In this document: positions 15,969 through 25,639 of the stretch, piece by piece
Layout of the letters: each line of letters opens with the position of its first letter
How positions within the stretch are numbered: the stretch's first letter is position 1
Source: Microbacterium testaceum
Lineage (GTDB): Bacteria; Actinomycetota; Actinomycetes; Actinomycetales; Microbacteriaceae
Assembly (NCBI RefSeq): GCF_020781835.1
Contig: NZ_JAJGNJ010000003.1
Location: 124,001 to 188,000, forward strand
Reading direction: 5' to 3'
DNA: 64,000 nt
Position numbers and translations under genes: made by a program
The notes under the pieces: generated by a model
What the model saw: the letters and a program-made list of their open reading frames with translations, nothing else
Database searches by the model: none
Told to the model about the DNA's origin: nothing

Positions 15969-18622
15969 GAGCGCACCGCCAGCGTCGTGCCGCCGATGAA
16001 CACGGCACCGGATGTCCGCTCCTCGGCCGTCGCCGGACGCGGCTGGCCGCGCTCCGCCACGTACGCGAGCGAGGGGTCGGCCGCGTCGGGAGCGTTGACG
16101 AAGCTCTGGAACCGCTTGAGCTTCTCGGGGTCGGCGAGGGTCGCGGCCCACTCGTCCTCGTACGCGTCGATGTGGGTGGCCATGGCGGCGTCGAGGTCCT
16201 CGGCGATCCCGAGGGTGTCGTCGAACACGACGCCTCGGAGCGCCTCGATGCCCCCCTCGTACTCCTCCATCCAGGGCGCGGTGCGCTGCAGCCTGTCGGC
16301 GGTGCGGATGTAGAACCCCAGGAATCGGTCGATCGCCCGCAGGAGGCCCTCGTCGTCGAGTCCCTCCGCGAAGAGCACCGCGTGGCGAGGAGTGAAGCCG
16401 CCGTTGCCGCCGACGTAGAGGTTCCACCCCGCCTCGGTAGCGATGACGCCGATGTCCTTCCCGCGGGCTTCCGCGCACTCGCGCGCACAGCCGGAGACAC
16501 CGAACTTGAGCTTGTGCGGCGAGCGGAGGCCTCGGTAGCGCAGCTCGAGTTGCACCGCCATCCCGACGGAGTCCTGGACGCCGTACCGGCACCAGGTCTG
16601 CCCGACGCACGACTTCACGGTGCGCAGCGACTTGCCGTAGGCCTGACCCGACTCGAAGCCGGCGTCGACCAGGCGGCGCCAGATCGCGGGGAGCTGCTCG
16701 AGGCGGGCACCGAACATGTCGATGCGCTGACCGCCGGTGATCTTCGTGTACAGACCGAAGTCGCGGGCGACCTCGCCGATCACCACCAGCCCCTCGGGCG
16801 TGATCTCGCCGCCCGGGATGCGCGGGACGACGCTGTAGCTCCCGTCGCGCTGGATGTTGGCCATGACGTGGTCGTTGGTGTCCTGCATCGTCGCGAGCTC
16901 GCCCTCGAGCACGTGTTCCGAGTACAGGCTGGCCAGGATGCTCGCCAGCGCCGGCTTGCAGATGTCGCAGCCGCGGCCCCGGCCGAAGCGCTCGACGATG
17001 GCCGTGAAGGTGCGCAGACCCGAGATGCGTACCGCGTCGAAGAGCTGCGCCCGCGTGAAGGAGAAGTGCTCGCACAGGCCGTTCGAGACCTCTTTGCCGG
17101 ATGCCGCGAGCTCGGTCGCGACGAGCTTCTTCACGAGCGTGAAGCAGGAGCCGCACGCCGCACCGGCCTTCGTGCAGGCCTTCACCTCGGCGGCATCCGC
17201 GCACTCGTGTTCGGTGACGGCGCCCCGGATCGTGCCGGCGGTGACGCCGTTGCACGAACAGACGATGGCATCCCCGGGCAGGTCGCCCTGGGGTGCGGGG
17301 GCGAGGCCCTCCGGCATGAGGTAGGCGGCGGGGTCGCCGCCGAGAGCACGGCCGACCAGCGGACGAAGCGCGGTGTAGGCGGACGCGTCGCCGACGAGGA
17401 TGCCGCCGAGGAGCGTCTGCGCGTCATCGCTCAGCACGAGCTTCTTGTACACGCCCGAGATCGGGTCGGCGTAGACGACGTCGAGGGCGTCGGGGGTCTC
17501 GGCGAAGGCGTCGCCGAAGCTCGCGACCTCGACGCCGGACAGCTTCAGCTTCGCCGAAGTGTCGAAACCGCCGAAGGCCGCCTCGCCACCGAGCAGTCGT
17601 GTGGCGGCCACCTCGGCCATCGAGTAGCCGGGCGCGACGAGTCCGATGCACTGACCCTCGAAGCTCGCGACCTCACCGATGGCGAGGATCGAGGGGTCCG
17701 AGGTGTCGCAGCCCGCGTCGATGACGACACCGCCGCGCGGGTCGACGGCGAGGTCCGCGGAGCGCGCGAGCTCGTCGCGAGGGCGCACGCCCACCGTGAA
17801 GACGACGATGTCGACCGGCTCCCACGTGCCGTCGCGAAGCTCCAGGCCGCACACGGCGCCCGTGACGTCGGCATCCACTCGGGTCGTCACGGACGAGGTG
17901 CGCACCTCGATGCCGCGTGCCTCGATGAGCCGCTGCAGCGCTTTCGCCCCGCCCAGATCGAGCTGCGCGGACATGAGCCGCTCGTTGGACTGGAGGACGA
18001 AGGGGGCGACGCCCTCGGCCTGCAGCGCACCGGCCGCCTCGAGCCCGAGCAGGCCGCCGCCGACGACGGCACCGCGCAGGGGCCGACCGAGCTGCGCCGA
18101 CCGCTGCGCGACCCAGTCCCGCATCGCCGCCACGTCGTCCAGCGTGCGGTAGACGAAACAGCCGCGGTGGTCGAACCCGTCGAGCGCGAGGCGCGCCGCA
18201 TACGAACCGGTGGCGAGAACGAGGCGATCGTAGGCGTGGACCGCACCGGATGCCGTCGTGACGGTGCGAGCGGCACGGTCGATGGCGGTCACACGCGCCC
18301 CCGTCTCGACGCGGACGCGTTCGTGCCCGAGCACGGCGGGATCGAGAGCGAGCTCCTCGGGTGTCTTCCCGGCGAAGAACCCCGTGAGGCCGACGCGATC
18401 GTACGGCCCTCGCGGCTCATCGCCCAGAACGGTGACGGTCCAGCGGCCGTCGGTGTCGCGGCTGGTCAGGCTTTCGACGAAGCGGTGAGCCACCATGCCC
18501 GCGCCGACAACGACGACGGAGCCGGATGACGCGGGGTGGAGCACGCCGTCACCGTACGCGGCGGACTTTGCGCGGCGGTCAGCGGCGCGTTTCACGCCGG
18601 TTGCGGTGTCGGAGCGGGCCAT
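15965..18622 (-). CDS. nirB: Nitrite reductase [NAD(P)H] large subunit
   Basis: 885-residue assimilatory nitrite reductase. Domains in order: FAD/NAD(P) disulfide-reductase-like module (VVVVGAGMVAHRFVESL; second dinucleotide fold at VVGGGLLGLEAAGAL near residue 190), BFD-like [2Fe-2S] module (VCSCNGVTAGTIRGA near 452 to GAACGSCF near 490), then the siroheme/[4Fe-4S] half with CVGQTWC near 670 and GVSGCARECAE near 710. Start ATG at 18622 has TAGCGT 6 bases upstream, suggesting a leaderless mRNA. A GlnR-like site sits about 46-61 bases before the predicted transcription start. First gene of a five-gene operon with four ATGA overlaps. Confidence 0.97.
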   Translation of the reverse strand: MARSDTATGVKRAADRRAKSAAYGDGVLHPASSGSVVVVGAGMVAHRFVESLTSRDTDGRWTVTVLGDEPRGPYDRVGLTGFFAGKTPEELALDPAVLGHERVRVETGARVTAIDRAARTVTTASGAVHAYDRLVLATGSYAARLALDGFDHRGCFVYRTLDDVAAMRDWVAQRSAQLGRPLRGAVVGGGLLGLEAAGALQAEGVAPFVLQSNERLMSAQLDLGGAKALQRLIEARGIEVRTSSVTTRVDADVTGAVCGLELRDGTWEPVDIVVFTVGVRPRDELARSADLAVDPRGGVVIDAGCDTSDPSILAIGEVASFEGQCIGLVAPGYSMAEVAATRLLGGEAAFGGFDTSAKLKLSGVEVASFGDAFAETPDALDVVYADPISGVYKKLVLSDDAQTLLGGILVGDASAYTALRPLVGRALGGDPAAYLMPEGLAPAPQGDLPGDAIVCSCNGVTAGTIRGAVTEHECADAAEVKACTKAGAACGSCFTLVKKLVATELAASGKEVSNGLCEHFSFTRAQLFDAVRISGLRTFTAIVERFGRGRGCDICKPALASILASLYSEHVLEGELATMQDTNDHVMANIQRDGSYSVVPRIPGGEITPEGLVVIGEVARDFGLYTKITGGQRIDMFGARLEQLPAIWRRLVDAGFESGQAYGKSLRTVKSCVGQTWCRYGVQDSVGMAVQLELRYRGLRSPHKLKFGVSGCARECAEARGKDIGVIATEAGWNLYVGGNGGFTPRHAVLFAEGLDDEGLLRAIDRFLGFYIRTADRLQRTAPWMEEYEGGIEALRGVVFDDTLGIAEDLDAAMATHIDAYEDEWAATLADPEKLKRFQSFVNAPDAADPSLAYVAERGQPRPATAEERTSGAVFIGGTTLAVRS

Positions 18623-18628
18623 GCCCCG

Positions 18629-18683
18629 ACGCTAGGGAGCGGAGATTTCCCCGGAGGTCCCGCGCGCGTTACCCCCGGGGAAC
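18629..18683 (-). promoter_or_regulatory. nirB promoter with GlnR-like box
   Basis: On the minus strand TAGCGT (18629-18634) is the probable -10. At 18668-18683 the sequence GTTACCCCCGGGGAAC fits the actinobacterial GlnR pattern gTnAC-n6-GnAAC and is a near palindrome. It is centred about 53 bases upstream of the predicted start, where activators usually bind. GlnR control of nitrate/nitrite assimilation is established in Streptomyces and mycobacteria; here it is inferred from pattern and position. Confidence 0.6.
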
Positions 18684-18741
18684 GTTTCTCTCACGGCATC
18701 CCGCCGCGCGTGTGAGATTCGCGTGGGTCCGGAAGGGGCGA

Positions 18742-19179
18742 TCAGGCGACGGGTTCGAGGACGAAGATCTCGATGCGCCGCTCGGTCTTGCGCTGGTACT
18801 CGTCGTAGTCGGGCCATACCGCCACGGCACGCGCCCACCACTCGTCGCGTTCGGTGCCCTCGGCCTGGTGCGCCTCGTACTCGCGCTTGACGTCGCCGTC
18901 CTGCAGCTCGACGCGCGGGTTCTTCACGATGTTGTGGAACCACGCCGGGTGCTCGGGCGCGCCGCCCTTGGATGCCACCACGAGGTAGCGACCGTCGTGC
19001 TCCACGCGCATGAGGGCCGTCTTGCGCAGGCCGCCGGTTTTTGCTCCGACGGTGGTGAGGACGATGATGGGAACGCCCCGCAACTCCGCGGCCTCCTGAC
19101 CCCCCGTGGCCTCGAAGGTCTCGGCCTGCGTGCGGGCCCATTCGCTGGTGCTGGGCAGATACTCTCCTGAGAGCGGCAT
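18742..19179 (-). CDS. Deazaflavin-dependent nitroreductase family protein (Ddn-like)
   Basis: 145-residue protein with the split-barrel signature of the F420-dependent quinone/nitro-reductase family: [40 protein letters not shown] and [16 protein letters not shown]. Length is normal. ATG at 19179 with TATCGT 6 bases upstream; an alternative start further upstream would extend into sequence with no family match. It is divergent from the purine permease. Cofactor (F420 or FMN) cannot be told from sequence alone. Confidence 0.92.
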   Translation of the reverse strand: MPLSGEYLPSTSEWARTQAETFEATGGQEAAELRGVPIIVLTTVGAKTGGLRKTALMRVEHDGRYLVVASKGGAPEHPAWFHNIVKNPRVELQDGDVKREYEAHQAEGTERDEWWARAVAVWPDYDEYQRKTERRIEIFVLEPVA

Positions 19180-19243
19180 GTCCCCCACGATAAGCCCGCG
19201 TTCCCCTCCCGGCACCGACTCTCCCCCTTTTTCTGGAGCTTCC

Positions 19244-20695
19244 ATGAGCACGCCCGCTCCCGAGACCACCGCCGCCCCCGCCCCGAAGAACGCGCTCGAC
19301 CGCTTCTTCGAGATCACCGCGCGCGGCTCGTCCGTCGGCGCCGAGGTGCGCGGCGGCGTGGTCACGTTCGTGACGATGGCCTACATCGTCATCCTGAACC
19401 CGATCATCCTGTCGGGCACGCCCGACGTCGCCGGTGACGCGCTCGGCTTCCCCCAGGTCGCCGCCGTCACCGCTCTGACCGCGGGCGTGATGACGATGCT
19501 GTTCGGCCTCGTCACGCGCCTGCCGTTCGCGTTCGCCGCGGGCCTGGGTATCAACTCGTTCCTCGCCGTCGGCATCGTGGGCGGGGTCACGTGGCCCGAA
19601 GCGATGGGTCTCGTCGTGATCAACGGCCTGATCATCGTGCTGCTGGCCGTCACGGGCCTGCGTCGCATGATCTTCGAGGCCGTCCCGCTCGCGCTGAAGA
19701 CCGCGATCACGGTAGGCATCGGCCTGTTCATCGCCTTCATCGGTTTCGTCGACAGCGGCCTGGTCACCGCGACCGGTCTGTCGTCGCCGCCCGTGGGTCT
19801 GGGCGTCCAGGGCTCGATCGCCACGATCCCGACCGCGCTGTTCGTGCTGACGCTTCTCATCACCGCGGTGCTGATGGTCCGCAAGGTCAAGGCGGCCCTG
19901 CTCATCGGTCTGCTCAGCGGTACGGTCATCGCGGTCATCGTCGAAGCGGTGGCGCGACTGGGTGCCCGCTCGGACGAGAACCCCGGCGGGTGGGGCCTGA
20001 GCGTCCCGACCCTGCCCTCGCAGTGGGTCGGCCTTCCCGACCTCTCCCTGGTGGGCCAGGTCGACCTGGTCGGCTCGTTCGGACGTATCGGCGTGCTCGC
20101 CGCGCTCATGCTGGTGTTCACGCTCGTCTTCACGAACTTCTTCGACGCCATGGGCACGATGACCGGGCTGTCGCGCGAGGCGGGCCTCGCCGCCCCCGAC
20201 GGCACGTTCCCGCGCCTGCGCTCGGCGCTGGTCATCGAGGGCATCGGCGCCGTCGCCGGTGGCGCGACCTCGTCGTCGTCCAACACCGTGTTCATCGAGT
20301 CCGGCTCGGGCATCGGCGAGGGTGCTCGCACCGGTCTCGCGAATGTGGTGACCGGCGCGCTGTTCCTGCTCGCGATGTTCTTCACGCCGCTCACGAGCAT
20401 CGTGCCGACCGAGATCGCCGCCGCGGCGCTCGTGATCGTCGGCGCGCTCATGATGGGACAGATCCGCCACGTGGACCTCAGCGACCTGTCGGTGCTCATC
20501 CCGGTGTTCCTCACCGTCGCGGTCATGCCGCTGACGTACTCGATCGCGAACGGCATCGGCGCGGGCTTCGTCAGCTGGGTCGTGGTCCAGGCGCTGTCCG
20601 GTCGCGCCCGCCGCGTCAGCCCGCTGCTGTGGATCGTCGCCGCCGGTTTCGTCGTCTTCTTCGTCCGCGGCCCGGTCGAGTCGCTTCTCAGCTGA
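19244..20695 (+). CDS. AzgA-family (NCS2) purine permease
   Basis: 483-residue transporter with 12-14 membrane segments. Diagnostic stretches are [20 protein letters not shown] near the start, [32 protein letters not shown] and [20 protein letters not shown], the last containing the S-S-x-T motif of AzgA-like guanine/hypoxanthine carriers. TGGAG precedes the ATG by 5 bases. Probably imports hypoxanthine, guanine or adenine by proton symport; no purine-salvage gene is adjacent. It ends 12 bases before a GC-rich repeat tract. Confidence 0.95.
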   Translation: MSTPAPETTAAPAPKNALDRFFEITARGSSVGAEVRGGVVTFVTMAYIVILNPIILSGTPDVAGDALGFPQVAAVTALTAGVMTMLFGLVTRLPFAFAAGLGINSFLAVGIVGGVTWPEAMGLVVINGLIIVLLAVTGLRRMIFEAVPLALKTAITVGIGLFIAFIGFVDSGLVTATGLSSPPVGLGVQGSIATIPTALFVLTLLITAVLMVRKVKAALLIGLLSGTVIAVIVEAVARLGARSDENPGGWGLSVPTLPSQWVGLPDLSLVGQVDLVGSFGRIGVLAALMLVFTLVFTNFFDAMGTMTGLSREAGLAAPDGTFPRLRSALVIEGIGAVAGGATSSSSNTVFIESGSGIGEGARTGLANVVTGALFLLAMFFTPLTSIVPTEIAAAALVIVGALMMGQIRHVDLSDLSVLIPVFLTVAVMPLTYSIANGIGAGFVSWVVVQALSGRARRVSPLLWIVAAGFVVFFVRGPVESLLS

Positions 20696-20737
20696 CGCGT
20701 CGCCCTCTCCCCCGCCGCGTCCCGCCGCCGCGCCCGC

Positions 20738-20808
20738 CGTGCCCGGCCCGGGGACCCCGGGCCCCGCGCCCCGGGCCCCGGGGGCCCCGGAGCCCCGGGG
20801 GCCCCGGC
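20738..20808. repeat. Low-complexity CCGGGG/GGCCCC tract
   Basis: About 70 bases composed almost only of runs of C and G in alternating CCCCGGG and GGGGCCC blocks. It can form many overlapping hairpins and may mark a slippage-prone junction. No coding signal is seen. Confidence 0.7.
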
Positions 20809-20864
20809 GAGTGTCCAAGACACGCCGCATGCCCCCGACCCGATGCGGCGTGTCTTGGACACTC
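20809..20864. repeat. Dispersed palindromic repeat, copy 1
   Basis: A perfect 22-base inverted repeat (arms 20809-20830 and 20843-20864, starting GAGTGTCCAAGACACGCCG) around a 12-base loop. The same arm, 19 bases identical, recurs as an inverted repeat at 40729-40784. The core TGTCCAAGACA is itself nearly self-complementary. Both copies lie between genes. This looks like a REP-like family. Confidence 0.85.
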
Positions 20865-20873
20865 ACGGGCCAC

Positions 20874-20906
20874 ACGCCGCACGCCACACGCCACACGCCA
20901 CACGCC
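20874..20906. repeat. Short tandem repeat, 7-base unit
   Basis: ACGCCAC is repeated three times in a row (20881-20901), preceded by the variant ACGCCGC and followed by a partial unit. It sits between the palindromic repeat and the sucD terminator. Confidence 0.75.
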
Positions 20907-20932
20907 GACGCGCGATGCGGCGGAACGCGAAA

Positions 20933-20961
20933 GGGCCCGGATGCCAGTGGCATCCGGGCCC
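20933..20961 (-). terminator. Terminator of sucCD
   Basis: Perfect 13-base-pair stem (GGGCCCGGATGCC) with a 3-base loop, followed on the minus strand by TTTCG. It lies 15 bases past the sucD stop. The stem contains the genus-typical GGATGCC/GGCATCC word pair. Confidence 0.85.
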
Positions 20962-20975
20962 GGTGAACGAAAGCG

Positions 20976-21908
<933 letters not shown>

Positions 21909-23072
21909 TCAGGCGTTGGCCAGCTCGGCGGCCTTGTCGGCGCCCTCGTCCATACCGGCGGCGAGGGTCACGAGCGGGTGGTTGGCGGCGGCGAGGATCG
22001 CGCGACCCTCTTCGACCTGGTTGCCGTCGAGACGGACCACGAGCGGCTTGGTGGCGGTGTCGCCGAGGATCTCGAGCGCCTTCACGATGCCCTCCGCGAC
22101 GGCCACGCACGAGGTGATGCCACCGAAGACGTTGACGAACACGCTCTTGACCTGCTCGTCGCCGAGGATGACGTCGAGCCCCGCGGCCATGACGGTGGCC
22201 GAGGCGCCGCCGCCGATGTCGAGGAAGTTGGCGGGCTTGACCCCGCCGTGGTTCTCGCCGGCGTACGCGACGACGTCGAGGGTCGACATGACCAGGCCCG
22301 CGCCGTTGCCGATGATGCCGACCTGACCGTCGAGCTTGACGTAGTTGAGGTCGTGCTGCTTGGCCTTGGCCTCGAGGGGGTCGGCGGCATCCTTGTCTTC
22401 GAGCTCTTCGTGCTCGGGGTGACGGAAGCCGGCGTTCTCGTCGAGCGAGACCTTGCCGTCGAGGGCGATGATGTCGCCGTCCTCGGACTGGATGAGCGGG
22501 TTCACCTCGACGAGCGTGGCGTCCTCGCCCTTGTAGACGTTGTAGAGCTTGACGAAGACGTCGGCGACCTTGGGGGCCAGCTCGTCGTCGAACTTCGCGG
22601 CCTTGGCGATCTCGAGCGCCTTCTCGGGCGTGATGCCCTCGAGCGGGTCGACCTCGACCCGGGCGAGCGCCTCGGGACGCTCGACGGCGAGCTCCTCGAT
22701 CTCCATGCCACCCTCGACGCTGGACAGCGACAGGTAGGAGCGGTTGGCGCGGTCGAGCAGCACCGAGAAGTAGAACTCCTTGGCGATGCGGGCGCCCGCG
22801 GCGACCATGACGCGCTTGACGACGTGGCCCTTGATGTCGAGGCCGAGGATGGCCTGAGCCGCCTCGAAGGCCTCGTCGGGGGTCTTGGCGACCTTGACGC
22901 CGCCGGCCTTGCCGCGGCCTCCGGTCTTGACCTGAGCCTTGACGACGACGACTCCGCCGAGCTTCTCCGCGGCCGCCTTCGCCTCCTCAGGGGTGTCGGC
23001 GATGATACCGGCGAGCACCGGCACCTCGTACTTCTCGAACAGATCACGTGCCTGGTACTCGTACAGATCCAC
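21909..23072 (-). CDS. sucC: Succinyl-CoA synthetase beta subunit
   Basis: 387-residue ATP-grasp subunit: [19 protein letters not shown] at the start, [20 protein letters not shown], then [20 protein letters not shown] and [14 protein letters not shown] take the GTG at 23072, preceded by GAAGGA at a good distance, because it gives the canonical N-terminus DLYEYQAR; an upstream ATG (23141) would add 23 residues not found in the family. Confidence 0.98.
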   Translation of the reverse strand: MDLYEYQARDLFEKYEVPVLAGIIADTPEEAKAAAEKLGGVVVVKAQVKTGGRGKAGGVKVAKTPDEAFEAAQAILGLDIKGHVVKRVMVAAGARIAKEFYFSVLLDRANRSYLSLSSVEGGMEIEELAVERPEALARVEVDPLEGITPEKALEIAKAAKFDDELAPKVADVFVKLYNVYKGEDATLVEVNPLIQSEDGDIIALDGKVSLDENAGFRHPEHEELEDKDAADPLEAKAKQHDLNYVKLDGQVGIIGNGAGLVMSTLDVVAYAGENHGGVKPANFLDIGGGASATVMAAGLDVILGDEQVKSVFVNVFGGITSCVAVAEGIVKALEILGDTATKPLVVRLDGNQVEEGRAILAAANHPLVTLAAGMDEGADKAAELANA

Positions 23073-23113
23073 GGACAATCCTTCGCTGGGCGATCGGTGG
23101 TGGGAGGAGACGA

Positions 23114-23154
23114 ATCTCTCGATATCAAGAGATCTCGCCAAGCGTCCACCCTAC
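23114..23154 (-). promoter_or_regulatory. sucCD leader with 20-base near-palindrome
   Basis: TAGGGT on the minus strand (23149-23154) is the best -10 candidate. Just downstream, 23114-23133 reads ATCTCTCGATATCAAGAGAT, a palindrome with a single mismatched pair. It would lie in the first ~30 transcribed bases, about 40 bases before the sucC start. It could be an operator or a small hairpin; the regulator is unknown. Confidence 0.5.
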
Positions 23155-23277
23155 TAGACGGCGCTGAACGGACCGGACGGGTGCACGTCCGAACGGAGGG
23201 ACATCAGGATGCCGGGCGTCGGGCGACCAGCTCGTCGGGATCGACGCCGTGGCCGCGGTGCGGGGATCGCTCGGCCG

Positions 23278-23760
23278 TCAGTCCCAGAACCCGCGATGCG
23301 GCTCGGCGGCCGCGTCTTCGAGGTGCGGGCCGGACACCTCCACGACAGGGATGCCGCGCGCGAACACCTCACGCGACGGAAGGTCGAGTTCGCGCCCGCC
23401 GTCCTCCGACTCGGCGAGCGCGATGAGCCCGGTGCCCGAGAGGGCGTAGACCATGCGCCCGATGCCCGCCCAGAACATCGCCCCGGCGCACATCGCGCAG
23501 GGCTCGCACGACGTGTAGAGGGTGGATGCCGCCAGCTCGGTGGCATCCAGTTCTCTCCAGGCGAGGCGCACGAGGTTCGTCTCGGCGTGCGCGGTGACGT
23601 CGCGGTCGGTGATCACGGTGTTCTCGGCCTCGAGCACACGCCCGTCAGCGGTGACGAGGACGGCGCCGAAGGGGTGGTTGCCGTGCTCGCGCGCGCTCAC
23701 CGACAGCGCGATCGCGCGGCGGAGGTGGGCGAGTTCGGTCCCGTCGAGGTCGTCAGCCAT
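23278..23760 (-). CDS. Nucleoside deaminase (cytidine/guanine deaminase-like)
   Basis: 160-residue zinc hydrolase of the cytidine deaminase superfamily. HPFGAVLVTADGRVLEAEN leads to the catalytic TAHAETN (zinc His and catalytic Glu), and TSCEPCAMCAGAMFWAGI supplies two zinc Cys. The sequence resembles guanine deaminase and tRNA-adenosine deaminase relatives; the C-terminal half (SREVFARGIPVVEVSGP) is closer to the guanine-type group. The gene overlaps the end of the GyrI-like gene by 8 bases, so they are co-transcribed. Confidence 0.92.
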   Translation of the reverse strand: MADDLDGTELAHLRRAIALSVSAREHGNHPFGAVLVTADGRVLEAENTVITDRDVTAHAETNLVRLAWRELDATELAASTLYTSCEPCAMCAGAMFWAGIGRMVYALSGTGLIALAESEDGGRELDLPSREVFARGIPVVEVSGPHLEDAAAEPHRGFWD

Positions 23761-24397
23761 GCGTCGATGATGGCAGCAAGCCGGCCCTCGTGACGGGCTG
23801 ACGGAGCAGGGTGCGGAGCTTGTCGGGGGCGACCTTGCGGACGTCGCTGAAGTAGATCTCGTGATGCTTCCCGCTCATGCTGAGCCCCTGATTCGGAATG
23901 AACTGGTGGTGCATCTCGTCCAGCACGGCTGCTTCCTCATCGAAGGATCCGCGGTGCAGTGTCTGCACGCACAGTCCCTCGTCGAGGGTCTCGATCCGCA
24001 CGTCATCCAGCCGATCTGCCGACCCGGTGGCGCGGACGACGTCGACGGCCGCGCGGAACATCGCCTCGTCGATCCACTCGGGAACCAGGAGCATCATCGT
24101 CCAGTCCCACTGCGACTTGTCCCTGGCCACGGTGAAGGCATCCATGTCCTCCGCCCACCACAGACCCTCCAGCGGCGGCACCACGTAGTCGCGACCGAGG
24201 TCGCGTTTGCTCGCGAACTTCAGCTTGTACGCCACGGGGTAGAGCGCCTGCAGCGCCTGCGTATAGGCCGACGAGGTGTTGGGGTCACCGTGCCCGTCGA
24301 TCATGAGATACCGCATCGCGGGGATCTCCAGAACTCGGAACTGGCCGGCCCTGGCCTGATAGCTGTCGAGGGCCTTAAAGTCGATCTTGTCCGGCAT
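23753..24397 (-). CDS. GyrI-like small-molecule-binding domain protein
   Basis: 214-residue protein with the GyrI-like effector-binding fold: FKALDSYQARAGQFRVLEIP, AMRYLMIDGHGDPNTSSAYT, PPLEGLWWAEDMDAFTVARD and SGKHHEIYFSDVRKVAPDKL. No DNA-binding domain is attached, so it is probably a stand-alone ligand-binding or hydrolytic member of the family. GGGGAGGA stands 5 bases before the ATG at 24397. A long antisense-type frame continues upstream but is not coding-like. It leads the deaminase gene. Confidence 0.9.
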   Translation of the reverse strand: MPDKIDFKALDSYQARAGQFRVLEIPAMRYLMIDGHGDPNTSSAYTQALQALYPVAYKLKFASKRDLGRDYVVPPLEGLWWAEDMDAFTVARDKSQWDWTMMLLVPEWIDEAMFRAAVDVVRATGSADRLDDVRIETLDEGLCVQTLHRGSFDEEAAVLDEMHHQFIPNQGLSMSGKHHEIYFSDVRKVAPDKLRTLLRQPVTRAGLLPSSTHG

Positions 24398-24586
24398 GGT
24401 GTTCCTCCCCTCGCCCCGCAAGCCTGGCAGGCCGCACCGATCACGCGATAGTGCGGGAGTGCGCCCCGTTCCTGTCGACGCCCGCGCACAGACAGCACCC
24501 GGCAACCACCGTGCGGAAACGCGCATAGCGCTTCCATAGCTTCTCTGGGCCCGGGGAAGGGATGCGTTAGGCCGCGATGAGGGCAC

Positions 24587-24604
24587 GGCACCTTTCCTGG
24601 TGCC
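24587..24604 (+). promoter_or_regulatory. Hairpin directly abutting the start codon
   Basis: GGCACC and GGTGCC form a perfect 6-base-pair stem around TTTCCT, ending one base before the ATG at 24605. The usual Shine-Dalgarno window lies within this hairpin and has no clear GGAGG. It may limit translation of the first cluster gene. Confidence 0.45.
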
Positions 24605-25636
24605 ATGGACCCCGCATCCCCCGCTCCCGACACCGCCCCACACGGTGCCCCGACTCCGGCCTCGGCCCCCGGCCGGGCGACGCCGTCGCCCGAGCCCCGC
24701 CGCGCCCGGCGCTCCGTCACGCGCCGCGCGTTCGTCACCGGCGGGCTCGCCGTTCTGCTCACGGCCGGAGGTTCCGCGGCGTGGGCCGCCAACCGCTTCC
24801 TCGTCCCCCACGTCGAGGTCAGCGACGTCGCCGCCTACGAAGCGGAGCACTCCACGGCATCCGCCCCGGCGACCGCCACGCCCGACGCGGAGCCGGAGAC
24901 GCTCACGGCGACCCGCTTCAGCGACGGGTCCACCTCTATCGACGTGTCGACGGTGACCACCGACACCCTTACCTATTACGTCGCCGACGTCGTGCTGGGC
25001 GATGCCACCGACCTGCGCTCCGCCTTCGCGAACAACCAGTTCGGCGAGAACATCACGCAGACCACGAGCGAGATCGCCGCGGCCAACGGCGCGGTGTTCG
25101 CCGTCAACGGTGACTACTACGGCTTCCGCTCCACAGGTATCGAGATCCGCAACGGCGTCGTGTACCGCGACGAAGGCGCCCGGCAGGGTCTCGCCTTCTA
25201 CACCGACGGTCACGTCGAGGTGTACGACGAGACGCAGACCACGGCCGCCGAGCTGCTGGCATCCGGAGTCTGGAACACCCTCAGCTTCGGCCCCGCGATC
25301 GTCGAGGGCGGGCAGGTCGTCGACGGCATCGACAGCGTCGAGATCGACACGAACATCGGCAACCATTCCATCCAGGGCGACCAGCCCCGCACCGCGGTCG
25401 GCGTGATCGACGACAACCACCTCGTGTTCGTCGTGGTCGACGGCCGGCAGGAGGGCTACAGCGAGGGTGTGACGCTGCCCGAGCTCGCCGACATCATGCT
25501 CTCGCTCGGTGCGACGACGGCCTACAACCTCGACGGCGGCGGCTCGTCGACCATGTACTTCAACGGCCAGGTGATCAACTCGCCCTCCAACGGCGGCGAG
25601 CGCGGTACCAGCGACATCCTCTACGTGGCGGCCTGA
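24605..25636 (+). CDS. Phosphodiester glycosidase (NAGPA) family protein, Tat-exported
   Basis: 343-residue protein. A Pro/Ala-rich N-terminus is followed by a twin-arginine-type signal (SVTRRAFVTGGLAVLLTAGG, residues ~37-56). The NAGPA domain follows at ~100-343: NGAVFAVNGDYYGFRSTGIE, IEIRNGVVYRDEG, then AYNLDGGGSSTMYFNG and NGGERGTSDILYVA. The family cleaves N-acetylglucosamine-1-phosphodiesters; bacterial members act on surface polysaccharides. It is first in a five-gene operon with a gap of only 3 bases to the next gene, which suggests a role at the cell surface together with the glycosyltransferase and the polyphosphate-type polymerase. Confidence 0.92.
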   Translation: MDPASPAPDTAPHGAPTPASAPGRATPSPEPRRARRSVTRRAFVTGGLAVLLTAGGSAAWAANRFLVPHVEVSDVAAYEAEHSTASAPATATPDAEPETLTATRFSDGSTSIDVSTVTTDTLTYYVADVVLGDATDLRSAFANNQFGENITQTTSEIAAANGAVFAVNGDYYGFRSTGIEIRNGVVYRDEGARQGLAFYTDGHVEVYDETQTTAAELLASGVWNTLSFGPAIVEGGQVVDGIDSVEIDTNIGNHSIQGDQPRTAVGVIDDNHLVFVVVDGRQEGYSEGVTLPELADIMLSLGATTAYNLDGGGSSTMYFNGQVINSPSNGGERGTSDILYVAA

Positions 25637-25639
25637 GCG

